DNA from: Paenibacillus sp. FSL R7-0273
GTDB lineage: Bacteria; Bacillota; Bacilli; Paenibacillales; Paenibacillaceae
Direction of reading: 5' to 3'
Length of the DNA: 64,000 nt
NCBI RefSeq assembly: GCF_000758625.1
Contig: NZ_CP009283.1
Span: 3,235,501-3,299,500 of the forward strand
The notes under the pieces were generated by a model. That model worked only from the letters and a program-made list of their open reading frames with translations. It made no database searches and was not told where the DNA came from. Shown here one piece after another: positions 54,767 through 62,657 of the stretch. Within the stretch, counting starts at the first letter, position 1. Each line of letters opens with the position of its first letter. A program made the translations under genes and the position numbers.

Positions 54767-54806
54767 AGCAGCCCCGCTCTTGAAGGAGAGAACGGCTGCT
54801 TTTTTT
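54767..54806 (+). terminator. Terminator after the pentapeptide-repeat gene
   Basis: AGCAGCC (54767-54773) pairs with GGCTGCT (54794-54800), with an inner CTCT/AGAG stem, followed by T7. Confidence 0.8.
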
Positions 54807-54908
54807 GTGATGCATTTTAATCAGGAAAATACATAATAGCACACTTACTGTCACACCGGTTCTATCCGATATATAATTAACGACTCATTTCGACAAGGGG
54901 ACATGTCT

Positions 54909-56540
54909 ATGTCATTTAACCTGCGGACTTTTTTTTCAGGCGCCTTCGCCGTCATTATTATTCTCCTTACCGCCCTGCTTATCTGGATCGCCGGCAGTCA
55001 AGCTACCAGGTCTGTAGAGCGCAGTATTGGCGGCTCGCTGGCCGTGGAAGCCTATCAGATGGCTGAGAAGCTGGATCATTTCATGTGGTCGCGCTCCGGT
55101 GAGGTACAGGTGCTAAGCAAGCTTAATGCTTTTCAGGAGCCGTATGACAAGACAGAAATCAGCGGCCTGCTGAATCAGCTGAAGAGCAGCCTGCCCGTAT
55201 TCACATGGGTGGGCTTCCTGGATACTGAGGGCAATGTACTGTCATCGACAGACAATATTCTGGCCGGCCAGAATATCAGCCAGAGACCTGTCTTTCAGGA
55301 AGGAATCAAGGGCCTGTTCCTGGGGGATGTCCACGATGCTGTACTGCTGTCCAAGCTGCTGCCTAATCCCGGCGGTGAGGAGCTGCAGTTTGTTGATATC
55401 AGTGTTCCTGTCTATAACAAGCAGAATCAAACGACGGGTGTACTGGCTGCGCATCTCAGCTGGGAATGGTCCCGTGAAGTCGAGGAGTCAATCGTTGCTC
55501 CGCTTAAGGAGCGGCTGGAGGAGGTCGAGGTGCTGGTAGTCAGCCGCAAGGATGACACCGTGCTTCTGGGCCCGGACAGTCTGATCGGGACAAGGCTGTC
55601 TGATCCGGCGCTGCAAAAAGCACGGGAGGGCGAAAGCTCCTGGATAGTAGAACGGACCGGGGACAGTGAGGATTACCTTACAGGATATGCCTATGGTGAC
55701 GGATACCTTAATTATCCCGGTCTTGGCTGGACGGTCATTATCCGGCAGCCGGCGGAAATTGCCTTCGCTTCGGTTCATCAATTTGAACGGTTCATTATTC
55801 TATGCGGTCTGGCGGCAGCAGTGGTCTTCGGAATTATCGGCTGGCTCCTGGCCGGCTGGATCTCCCGGCCGCTGAATGACATCTCCCGTACAGCGGATTT
55901 GCTCAGCTCCGGCGCCAGCGTGGAGATTCCAACCTCGGCCAGAATTAAGGATGTGGCGGTGCTCGCCGCATCCCTGCAAAATCTGGTTGATAACCTGACC
56001 AAAACGGAGAGTAAGCTCAGCTATATGTCTGATAAGGCCATGCATGATTCCCTGACCGGGCTGCCTAACCGCACAGCCCTCAATGAATTCATGGCCCATG
56101 CGGTCAGCAAGGCTAAGCAGAACCAGACTACGCTCAGCATCCTCTATCTTGATCTGGACGGCTTTAAGAAGGTGAATGATACCTTCGGGCATGCCACAGG
56201 CGATGTTCTTCTCCAGCAGGTTGCGGGGAGGCTGCTGGAATCTACCCGTGACCATGAGATTGTAGCCCGGCTCGGCGGGGATGAATTCGTTGTCGTTCTG
56301 CACACTTCGGCAGGCAAGCCGATGCAGGAGGCTGAGGTCGTGGCTACACGCATCATCAAGAAGCTTAATCAGCCGTTTCTGATTGGAGGCGAAAGCCTTC
56401 ATGTCGGCTGCAGCGTGGGGGCAGCCGTGTGGTCGCCGGATGCCGGTGAGCCTGACGATACGATGCGTCTGGCCGATGAAGCGCTCTATATCTCCAAGCG
56501 CAGCGGGAAAAACCGGATTACCTTTGAGGCAGCGAGCTAA
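54909..56540 (+). CDS. Membrane diguanylate cyclase (Cache-HAMP-GGDEF)
   Basis: A 543-residue protein: segment at about 8-30, extracellular dCache domain (32-285), segment at about 290-315, HAMP to about 370, GGDEF domain (375-543) with intact RLGGDEF near 454-460 and LYLDLDGFKKVNDTFGH. The product inhibition I-site (RxxD) is RDHE, so feedback may be lost. ATG at 54909 has AAGGGG eight bases upstream; ATG 54903 is too close to it. Upstream, TATAAT and an overlapping TCCGATAT (54865-54872) are seen. Confidence 0.92.
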   Translation: MSFNLRTFFSGAFAVIIILLTALLIWIAGSQATRSVERSIGGSLAVEAYQMAEKLDHFMWSRSGEVQVLSKLNAFQEPYDKTEISGLLNQLKSSLPVFTWVGFLDTEGNVLSSTDNILAGQNISQRPVFQEGIKGLFLGDVHDAVLLSKLLPNPGGEELQFVDISVPVYNKQNQTTGVLAAHLSWEWSREVEESIVAPLKERLEEVEVLVVSRKDDTVLLGPDSLIGTRLSDPALQKAREGESSWIVERTGDSEDYLTGYAYGDGYLNYPGLGWTVIIRQPAEIAFASVHQFERFIILCGLAAAVVFGIIGWLLAGWISRPLNDISRTADLLSSGASVEIPTSARIKDVAVLAASLQNLVDNLTKTESKLSYMSDKAMHDSLTGLPNRTALNEFMAHAVSKAKQNQTTLSILYLDLDGFKKVNDTFGHATGDVLLQQVAGRLLESTRDHEIVARLGGDEFVVVLHTSAGKPMQEAEVVATRIIKKLNQPFLIGGESLHVGCSVGAAVWSPDAGEPDDTMRLADEALYISKRSGKNRITFEAAS

Positions 56541-56563
56541 CCTGCTGCGTCTCCAGTAAAAAT

Positions 56564-56617
56564 AGCTCTTTTGGCCTGCAGCGTTCTAATTGCGCTGCGG
56601 CTCAAAAGAGCTTTTTT
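56564..56617 (+). terminator. Terminator after the diguanylate cyclase
   Basis: AGCTCTTTTG pairs with CAAAAGAGCT, with an inner GCAGCG/CGCTGC stem, then T6. Confidence 0.82.
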
Positions 56618-56643
56618 ATATGTGCAAAAGGTATGTATGGCAT

Positions 56644-56769
56644 TTAGCGCAGCCTTTTACGCGGGTTGGACCACCATTTAATCCATAGATTCTCCTCATC
56701 GTCATGGAAGAATTTGATTCCAATCCATTTCAGAGGTGTCCATACCTCTTTAAAATAATAGGAAGGCAT
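56644..56769 (-). CDS. Trp-rich 41-residue hypothetical protein
   Basis: ATG at 56769, with AAAGGGGG about 11 bases upstream, opens 41 codons to TAA at 56644. The product is amphipathic and very rich in aromatic residues: five Trp, with PLKWIGIKFFHDDEENLW in the middle and a basic end NPRKRLR. Such composition is unlikely by chance in a random frame. Family unknown; membrane association is possible. Confidence 0.5.
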   Translation of the reverse strand: MPSYYFKEVWTPLKWIGIKFFHDDEENLWIKWWSNPRKRLR

Positions 56770-56987
56770 AGTCTGTTAGACCCCCTTTAGTAGTTAAATT
56801 TTACTATAAACTACATACTACGCCGGAAATCACTTTTTAACAAGACTTGTCAAAAAAATTTAGAATATAATACTAAACCTTAAGAAATAAACATTAATTT
56901 CAATATATTACGCTTGCTGAGCGTTAGGGATAAGCACAAGCTTTTTTTGCAGCGTGCGCATTTAATATAAGGAAAGGATGTGAGAGC

Positions 56988-57785
56988 ATGACGAGTGCCG
57001 AGTTTATCGCAAGAATTGTTCCTTATGCGGTAGCAGATATGCAGCGCAGCCATATTGCCGCTTCGCTGACCATAGCCCAGGCAGCTCTGGAATCCGGCTG
57101 GGGCAACAGCGGGTTAACAGAAAAGGCCAATAACCTGTTCGGGATTAAAGGCAGCGGGCCGGCCGGAAGCGTTGCTGTCCGGACGACGGAATACCTGAAC
57201 GGTAAGCCGGTGCAGGTTACCGCAGCTTTCCGCGCTTATAACAACTGGGGGGAGTCGGTAGCAGACCATTCTGCGCTAATCGCCGGCGGCGTCTCCTGGA
57301 ACCGCAATCTATACAGCAGGGTGATCGGCGTGGACGGGCGGGCAGCTGCCCGGGAAATAGCTGCTGCGGGTTATGCCACTGACCCGAACTATTCAGCTAA
57401 GCTGATTCACATAATGGATACCTACAATCTGTACCAATATGATGAAATCAAGGAGGATGATGAGATGTCGGCTGAAGACAGACAGAAGCTTGCCAGCCTG
57501 GAGGCAGAACTTAAGGATCTGCGTGTATTACTTGCCGCACTTACAGTAAGCCGGGATACACTCAAGACCGGTGTGCAGGAGCAGGGCCAGGCCATCAAAA
57601 ATGCCGCTGACCGGCTAACCGCTATTGAAGGACGGGCAGTGATGAATGTCCCGGCCTGGGCAGAGCCGGCGGTCAATGCGGCTGTTGCTGCAGGTCTGCT
57701 TGATACACCGACAGGCGGAAGCTATGACTTCTACCGTCTGCTGACCGTGCTTAACAGGGCCGGGCTGCTGGTGACCGGGAGGTGA
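56988..57785 (+). CDS. GH73-type glucosaminidase (cell-wall hydrolase)
   Basis: A 265-residue protein. Residues 1-150 are a glucosaminidase domain that cuts peptidoglycan glycan: catalytic Glu35 in ALESGWGNSGL, followed by NLFGIKG and FRAYNNWGESV. Residues 155-210 form a coiled coil; the C-terminal 45 residues resemble a small domain (PAWAEPAVNAAVAAGLLDTP) seen on phage-like lysins. There is no signal peptide, so release would depend on the holin-like gene that follows. ATG at 56988 has AAAGGATG upstream. Confidence 0.87.
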   Translation: MTSAEFIARIVPYAVADMQRSHIAASLTIAQAALESGWGNSGLTEKANNLFGIKGSGPAGSVAVRTTEYLNGKPVQVTAAFRAYNNWGESVADHSALIAGGVSWNRNLYSRVIGVDGRAAAREIAAAGYATDPNYSAKLIHIMDTYNLYQYDEIKEDDEMSAEDRQKLASLEAELKDLRVLLAALTVSRDTLKTGVQEQGQAIKNAADRLTAIEGRAVMNVPAWAEPAVNAAVAAGLLDTPTGGSYDFYRLLTVLNRAGLLVTGR

Positions 57786-57787
57786 AT

Positions 57788-58072
57788 ATGATGGTAAACG
57801 AGGCACTTAGCAATGTACTCGCTTTCGCCTCTGTGCTCGCTGTGTTTGTTATGGCGCTTGTTCAGCTGGTAAAGAACAGCATCAATCTTCCTAAGCAGGC
57901 TATCCCGGCAGTCGGCCTGGTAATTGGTCTTCTTGTAGGCGCAGTCTCCTACCCGTTCACGGACATGACGCTTGTTCTCCGGCTATGGGCCGGGGGGCTG
58001 GCCGGATTGTCGGCTACCGGGCTGTTTGAGCTGGCATTTAACAGGCGGGACGGGATGACAAAGGACAAATAA
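57788..58072 (+). CDS. Holin-like small membrane protein
   Basis: A 94-residue protein with three hydrophobic stretches (about 8-28, 38-55, 65-83) and a charged tail, as in phage holins. It starts at ATG 57788, three bases after the glucosaminidase stop, with GGGAGG upstream. Together they look like a phage-type lysis pair, but no other phage gene is present. Confidence 0.72.
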   Translation: MMVNEALSNVLAFASVLAVFVMALVQLVKNSINLPKQAIPAVGLVIGLLVGAVSYPFTDMTLVLRLWAGGLAGLSATGLFELAFNRRDGMTKDK

Positions 58073-58197
58073 AGGAACGGTACTGCGGGCGGCACCGGGA
58101 AGTAAGTTTATGCATTTGCCTGCCGGAAATATGACCATACCATTGCAGCCTGACGCTAATATGATGGAATATACCCGAGTTAAAGGAGGTGCTCAAT

Positions 58198-58620
58198 ATG
58201 GGAACATATCTTGATGCCAGAACATCCCAGAACGCCAGTACAGCGAACTCTATCGCCATTCCGATCCTGCTCATCAATACACCGCAGCTGTTCGGTCAGA
58301 TCGGCCTGCTGTCTGAGGGGGTTACGACGAATCCCCGTGTACTGCTGAAAGGAACGATCTCCGTTCAGCTTCCGCTGGCTCTTGTTGGAATAACTATCAG
58401 AATCGTCAGAGGGACTCTGTCCACCGATCCGGTTGTTTACTCTGCCACTTCTACCTTCAGTCTGAGTCTGCTGGCTCCGCAGGTTATCACTTTTTCAGCT
58501 GCTGACTTTAATCCTCCGGTGACACCGCAGCTGACTTATACCGCATTCGTTTCTTCCAACCTGCTTGGTACAGTACGCGTAGGGCCGGAGAGCTTTGACG
58601 GAATACTGGTTTCTGACTAA
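58198..58620 (+). CDS. Small structural-type protein of unknown function
   Basis: A 140-residue protein, Thr/Ser/Leu-rich with alternating strand patterns (VLLKGTISVQLPLALVGITI). ATG at 58198 has AAAGGAGG eight bases upstream. It resembles, in composition only, spore-surface proteins with TNF/C1q-like jelly rolls. It lies between a lysis pair and a sporulation gene. Confidence 0.65.
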   Translation: MGTYLDARTSQNASTANSIAIPILLINTPQLFGQIGLLSEGVTTNPRVLLKGTISVQLPLALVGITIRIVRGTLSTDPVVYSATSTFSLSLLAPQVITFSAADFNPPVTPQLTYTAFVSSNLLGTVRVGPESFDGILVSD

Positions 58621-58631
58621 CTGCTGGCTGC

Positions 58632-58662
58632 GCATCCTGCCATGCTTATCCGGTATGGCGGG
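58632..58662. terminator. Hairpin after the small structural-type gene
   Basis: ATCCTGCCAT pairs, with one G-T pair, with ATGGCGGGAT. There is no T-run, so termination is uncertain. Confidence 0.4.
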
Positions 58663-58766
58663 ATGTATACAGGCTGGTTCCCAAAAAAAGTCCGTTCTGC
58701 CCAATCTGTCATGAGCCTCGTTACATACTCTATCCTGTAGTCATCATTTTGAAGGAGGTTATCTCA

Positions 58767-58901
58767 ATGGGTGCAGATTGCGGATACGGCGGTAATGTTG
58801 GCGGCGCTAATGTAGGTCCTGTAGGTCCCTGGACATCTACTGGTGCGATTCTGGTTCTTTATATCCTGCTTGTTATTATCTTGAGTGCCTGCTTCATCTA
58901 A
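58767..58901 (+). CDS. YjcZ-family sporulation protein
   Basis: A 44-residue protein: Gly/Asn-rich head (CGYGGNVGGANVGPVG), then one membrane helix (ILVLYILLVIIL) with SACFI at the end, the family pattern. ATG at 58767 has GAAGGAGG seven bases upstream. CATACTCTA at 58724-58732 matches a sigma-K-type -10 (CATAnnnTA), which would suit late mother-cell expression. Confidence 0.8.
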   Translation: MGADCGYGGNVGGANVGPVGPWTSTGAILVLYILLVIILSACFI

Positions 58902-58915
58902 TGGGGGTCCCTGAG

Positions 58916-58950
58916 GCATGTTCCCGCTAAAGCGGGAGCATGCTTTTTTT
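58916..58950 (+). terminator. Terminator after the YjcZ gene
   Basis: GCATGTTCCCGCT pairs with AGCGGGAGCATGC (one mismatch) before T8. Confidence 0.85.
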
Positions 58951-59118
58951 TGTTGCGGCGGGCAGGTGAAGTTAGGGTATACTGGAGGAAAATGGCTGGA
59001 GGATGTGCTGCGTCTGACCAAGGAGCTTTAACTTATAAACAATTTTTTAAATCAAGCGAACGATAATTGGCAGTTAAACGTATTACAAGAATAAATCCAA
59101 AGCAGGGAGAGGTTATTT

Positions 59119-60825
59119 ATGAGAAAAAAAGCTGTGCTGATTTCAGTCTGCGGTCTGCTGTTGCTTGGGGCAGGAGGAGTAGCGCCGCCAGCATATGGAG
59201 CTATTAATCCGGCAGGCATTGCACTTAATAATGAGCCGTTCAGTCTTTCGGAGGGTATGGACACCTTCATGCGGGGTTCAGAGATCATGGTTCCGGTTCG
59301 TCCCCTGGGTGAAGCTTTCGGCTATGCAGTCAAGTACATAAAGGCGCAAAACAGTCTGGAGCTGAAAGGCAATAATCATACTTATCTGATAAAGCTTGCT
59401 GAGACAACAGTATATGTGGATGGTGAGGCTGCACAGGATATTTCCGTTCAGCCGGAACTGAAAAACAACCGTATCTATGTTCCGGTATCCTTTTTCAGAG
59501 TGTTAGGGCTGGTTACGTCCTATAATGTGGGTTCCGCTCAGGCTGCTGTTGCTACTCCGGACAAGTATGCTGAGCAGGTTGCAGGAATGCTTGGCGGAGG
59601 CAAATATATGGAGCTGTGGCAGCAGACCTTCAGCAAGGAAGTCCAGCTGGCGCTTCCGGTATTCAAGCTGCAGTCAGTTTGGGAGATGCTCACAGGGAGT
59701 TACGGCTCTTTTGTCAGGCTGGATTCTGTTAAAGCAGCACAGGAAGGCGAATTTACCGTAATTCAGGCACCGCTTGTGTTTGCAGAAGCTCGGCTGACCA
59801 TGAGCCTGAAGGTGGACAGCTCCGGACGTCTCGCCGGTATCCTGTTCGGACCTGCATCAACAGCGGTTGAGCTTGAGCTTCCTGCCGGACTCATTGAGGA
59901 GGAGACTATAGTTGGCGCCGGAACAGCTTATCCGCTGGAAGGTGTATTGACTTTACCGGAGCATTCATCAGGGCCGCTGCCTTCAGTGGTGCTGGTGCAC
60001 GGCTCCGGCTCTACTGACCGGGATGAAACAGCCCTTGGCTACAAGGCCTTCCGTGATCTTGCCTGGGGACTTGCCCGCCAGGGGATAGCGGTACTCCGTT
60101 ATGACAAACGGACATTTACCTATGGACAACAGTATGCCGGTGACAAGGCGGCCAGCCTGACCGTGAAAGAAGAAACCGTAGAAGATGCTGTACTGGCGGC
60201 CGATCTGCTCAGATTGGACGGACGCTTGAATCCGGATCAGGTATACATTGCCGGACATAGCCTGGGCGGGATGCTGGCCCCGCGGATCGATGCTGAGGGC
60301 GGCGATTTTGCCGGACTGATTCTGCTGGCAGGCTCGCCGCGCAAGCTTTGGGAGATCGTCTATGACCAGAACATGGCGTTGATCCATTCAATGAGTGAAA
60401 GTGATCCGCTTAAAGCCCAGTCTGCTGCACTTATTGATGCTGAGGCTCAAAAGGCCAAGGCGCTGGCATCCATGACCGCAGCGCAGGCCAAGCAGGCACC
60501 TCCGGTGTTTGGAATGCCGGCCGGTTATCTGCTGGAAATGCAGCAGCAGGATACAGCCGGGCTTGCCAGCAAGCTGACCAAGCCGGTGCTCGTGCTCCAG
60601 GGGGCAGATGATTTTCAGGTATATGCGGATAAGGACTATCAGCTGTGGAAAGAGGTGCTCGGTAATAATCCGTCGGCTGAGTTCAAGCTGTATCCGGGTC
60701 TGAATCATTTCTTTGTGAATTATGACGGGGCAGGTGCCGGAACAACGGATGAATATAAGGTGCCGGGGGTTGTGGATGAGCAGGTCATTTCGGATATTGG
60801 CGGGTGGATCAATAAGCAGAAATAG
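59119..60825 (+). CDS. Secreted alpha/beta hydrolase with copper-amine-oxidase-N-type stalk domain
   Basis: A 568-residue protein: signal peptide (1-28), stalk domain (33-135, with VPVRPLGEAFGYAV and RIYVPVSFFRVLGL), a DUF3887-like stretch (145-250), then a hydrolase domain with VLVHGSGSTDRD, nucleophile in GHSLGG, acid in LQGADDFQV and His in GLNHFFV. ATG at 59119 has GGGAGAGG upstream. Substrate unknown. Confidence 0.88.
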   Translation: MRKKAVLISVCGLLLLGAGGVAPPAYGAINPAGIALNNEPFSLSEGMDTFMRGSEIMVPVRPLGEAFGYAVKYIKAQNSLELKGNNHTYLIKLAETTVYVDGEAAQDISVQPELKNNRIYVPVSFFRVLGLVTSYNVGSAQAAVATPDKYAEQVAGMLGGGKYMELWQQTFSKEVQLALPVFKLQSVWEMLTGSYGSFVRLDSVKAAQEGEFTVIQAPLVFAEARLTMSLKVDSSGRLAGILFGPASTAVELELPAGLIEEETIVGAGTAYPLEGVLTLPEHSSGPLPSVVLVHGSGSTDRDETALGYKAFRDLAWGLARQGIAVLRYDKRTFTYGQQYAGDKAASLTVKEETVEDAVLAADLLRLDGRLNPDQVYIAGHSLGGMLAPRIDAEGGDFAGLILLAGSPRKLWEIVYDQNMALIHSMSESDPLKAQSAALIDAEAQKAKALASMTAAQAKQAPPVFGMPAGYLLEMQQQDTAGLASKLTKPVLVLQGADDFQVYADKDYQLWKEVLGNNPSAEFKLYPGLNHFFVNYDGAGAGTTDEYKVPGVVDEQVISDIGGWINKQK

Positions 60826-60928
60826 TTACAGCTTTTAGAAAAAAAATTACAAATTCATCTATACGGATATAGGACTAAAGTTATATTATAGAGTTAAAAT
60901 TCTTACTAATTGATTTTCAGGCCGGGCG

Positions 60929-61564
60929 GTGTATGTGTTGTTGTGGGAAGTTGCAGGCTTCATGTTTTTTTCAGCGGTTGAAGGGTTAGCTTTGTATTAC
61001 TTAATCATGTGTTTATTCCGGTTTAAATGGAAAGGGCATATCTGGCCGGCGATGTTTGTCATCCTGCTCAATAATCTTCAAAGCTATCTGGTGCGCAATG
61101 AGCTGAACATGGATAATATTTCACCGCTGATTACCATTATTGTGTTTATTTTATTTTTTGCTGCTGTTGTACGGATGCCGGTTATTCTGTCCGTTATAGC
61201 GACGGTTTCCGGGTATGTTATTTTTGCGGCGGTTCAGACGGCACTGGTCTTTCTTCTGTTTGGATCTCTTACTGCCGTTAATGAAAGCCTGTCCAATGGG
61301 TATCTGCTGCAGACAGCGACCGCCATTGTGGTTGTGGCAGGCTTCTGGCTGCTGTACCGCAAAGGCAAAGGCTTCACGTTTGATCTGGATAAGCTCAGGC
61401 TTAAGCTGGAGGATGTTGTTCTTACTGCATTAATCATTGCTTTTTTGCTGGCGATCTCGGTTGTTCTTTTCTATAATAATCTTCTGTTTAATATTGTGTT
61501 CTTCATCTTGATGTCAGCCTTCCTGCTGTACTACTCCACCAAAAAGGAGCAAGAGGATGCTTGA
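60929..61564 (+). CDS. Multipass membrane protein of an agr-like locus, possible peptide sensor without kinase
   Basis: A 211-residue protein with six to seven membrane segments and almost no soluble part; the layout resembles the N-terminal sensor half of AgrC-type kinases. It ends in YYSTKKEQEDA just where a dimerisation/kinase domain would begin, and its stop overlaps the agrB start by eight bases, so the end is natural, not a frameshift. GTG at 60929 lacks a good ribosome site; GTG 60935 or ATG 60961 are alternatives. The role as AIP receptor is inference. Confidence 0.7.
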   Translation: MYVLLWEVAGFMFFSAVEGLALYYLIMCLFRFKWKGHIWPAMFVILLNNLQSYLVRNELNMDNISPLITIIVFILFFAAVVRMPVILSVIATVSGYVIFAAVQTALVFLLFGSLTAVNESLSNGYLLQTATAIVVVAGFWLLYRKGKGFTFDLDKLRLKLEDVVLTALIIAFLLAISVVLFYNNLLFNIVFFILMSAFLLYYSTKKEQEDA

Positions 61565-62117
61565 ACGAACGGCAGGATGGCTTGCGGCCCGAATCAAACA
61601 TATTGTCCCTGATCATCCGGCATCGTATGCTGTTCTTAAGTTTGCTCTGGCAGTACTCTTGAATATTGCAGGTGTAATCAGCTTTACGCTGCTGCTTTCA
61701 CTGGCTACCGGACGTACGGGAGAAGCCGTACTGATCCTGATCAGCTTTGCGCTGCTGCGGCAGGTTTCCGGCGGTGTGCATTTGAAGTCAGGTATGGCCT
61801 GTGTGGCCTTTACATCAGCATTATTTACTGGTTTATCCTATGTGCAATCCGGGCAGCTCTGCGTCCAGTTCATGAACGTGCTGAGCCTGCTGCTTGTCCT
61901 GCTGCTTGCACCTATAGGAATTGACCGGCAGACCAGAATCCCGAGACGGCACTGGCCAAAACTCAAATTCATCGCCGCTGCGCTGGTATCGTTTAATTTC
62001 ATCATTGCGTCTCCGGTTATTGCCGCCGCTTTTGCGGCCCAGTCCATCAGCCTAATCCTTGCCTGGAGAAAGGGGAGCACGAAGCATGAGAACATTTCAG
62101 CGCAGAGCCGTCTATAA
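61557..62117 (+). CDS. agrB: AgrB-type peptide-processing membrane protease
   Basis: A 186-residue, four-to-six-segment protein of the accessory gene regulator B family. Catalytic His75 and Cys82 lie in GGVHLKSGMAC, with the same spacing as His77/Cys84 in staphylococcal AgrB. It cuts the C-terminal leader of AgrD and closes the ring. ATG at 61557 has AAGGAG seven bases upstream. It overlaps both neighbours. Confidence 0.93.
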   Translation: MLERTAGWLAARIKHIVPDHPASYAVLKFALAVLLNIAGVISFTLLLSLATGRTGEAVLILISFALLRQVSGGVHLKSGMACVAFTSALFTGLSYVQSGQLCVQFMNVLSLLLVLLLAPIGIDRQTRIPRRHWPKLKFIAAALVSFNFIIASPVIAAAFAAQSISLILAWRKGSTKHENISAQSRL

Positions 62118-62220
62118 GCTGGCTTCAGTCCTGTTTGCCGTTGCTGCTTTTATAGCAGAGGCTGTGCCGAGCGTACTTTACATCCACCAGCCGGAGATTC
62201 CGGAAGAATTACTGAAATAG
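62086..62220 (+). CDS. agrD: AgrD-like cyclic autoinducer peptide precursor (lactone type)
   Basis: A 44-residue precursor: basic amphipathic N-terminus (RTFQRRAVYK), hydrophobic middle, then SVLYIHQPEIPEELLK. By analogy with AgrD, SVLYI (residues 29-33) is the ring and the acidic PEIPEEL stretch is the leader recognised by AgrB. The ring position is Ser29, not Cys, so a lactone rather than thiolactone is predicted; there is no Cys in the whole peptide. ATG at 62086 has AAGGGGAGC upstream and overlaps agrB by 32 bases. Confidence 0.85.
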   Translation: MRTFQRRAVYKLASVLFAVAAFIAEAVPSVLYIHQPEIPEELLK

Positions 62221-62237
62221 TATTGGAGCTGGTTTTA

Positions 62238-62633
62238 TTGAGCAGTATGTCTGTAACCCGTGATGCCAAGGGGAATTCGGGCCTGTCCGCCCTTGAAATC
62301 ACGGAGATCACCTACATGGAGTTTGAACGCAGCCTGTACAGAATTGTTGTCCACACAAAGGATGATGTGTTTTATACGGTCGGAACCTTGAAATACTGGG
62401 TGACCACCCTGAAGAGCTCCGGCTACAACTTTGTTCTTGCAGACCGCAACACTCTGATCAATGTCAAAAATATCATTCAGCTGGACAAAACCTTCCACGT
62501 CGCCTACTTCGGCGAAAACCGCAAGGGCATAGAGCAGAAGTGCTTCCTGTCCGAAAAGGGCTACAAGGAGGTCGTCAAAGACGTCAAACTTTCGCAGCCG
62601 AATATAACTTTTATTGAGCTGCCGCTTTGGTAG
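62238..62633 (+). CDS. LytTR DNA-binding protein without receiver domain
   Basis: A 131-residue protein that is almost only a LytTR domain (EITEITYMEFERSLYRIVVH, then FVLADRNTLINVKNIIQLDK). AgrA-type regulators carry an N-terminal receiver with a phospho-Asp; none is present. TTG at 62238 has GGAG about eight bases upstream; ATG 62247 is an alternative. It follows agrD by 17 bases and should be cotranscribed. Confidence 0.87.
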   Translation: MSSMSVTRDAKGNSGLSALEITEITYMEFERSLYRIVVHTKDDVFYTVGTLKYWVTTLKSSGYNFVLADRNTLINVKNIIQLDKTFHVAYFGENRKGIEQKCFLSEKGYKEVVKDVKLSQPNITFIELPLW

Positions 62634-62657
62634 TTCTTTTTTTATGCCGGGGAATGC

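Noticed and set aside
56988..58072. Prophage remnant
   Set aside because: No integrase, capsid, tail or attachment-site duplication is seen; only the lysis-like pair is present.
58140..58190. Sigma-E or sigma-K promoter before the small structural-type gene
   Set aside because: CATACCAT fits a -10, but no suitable -35 is present at the right distance.
60881..60915. AgrA-type direct repeats before the agr-like locus
   Set aside because: Two AGTTA copies are seen but 13 bases apart, not the roughly 21-base step of LytTR sites, and they sit in AT-rich DNA.
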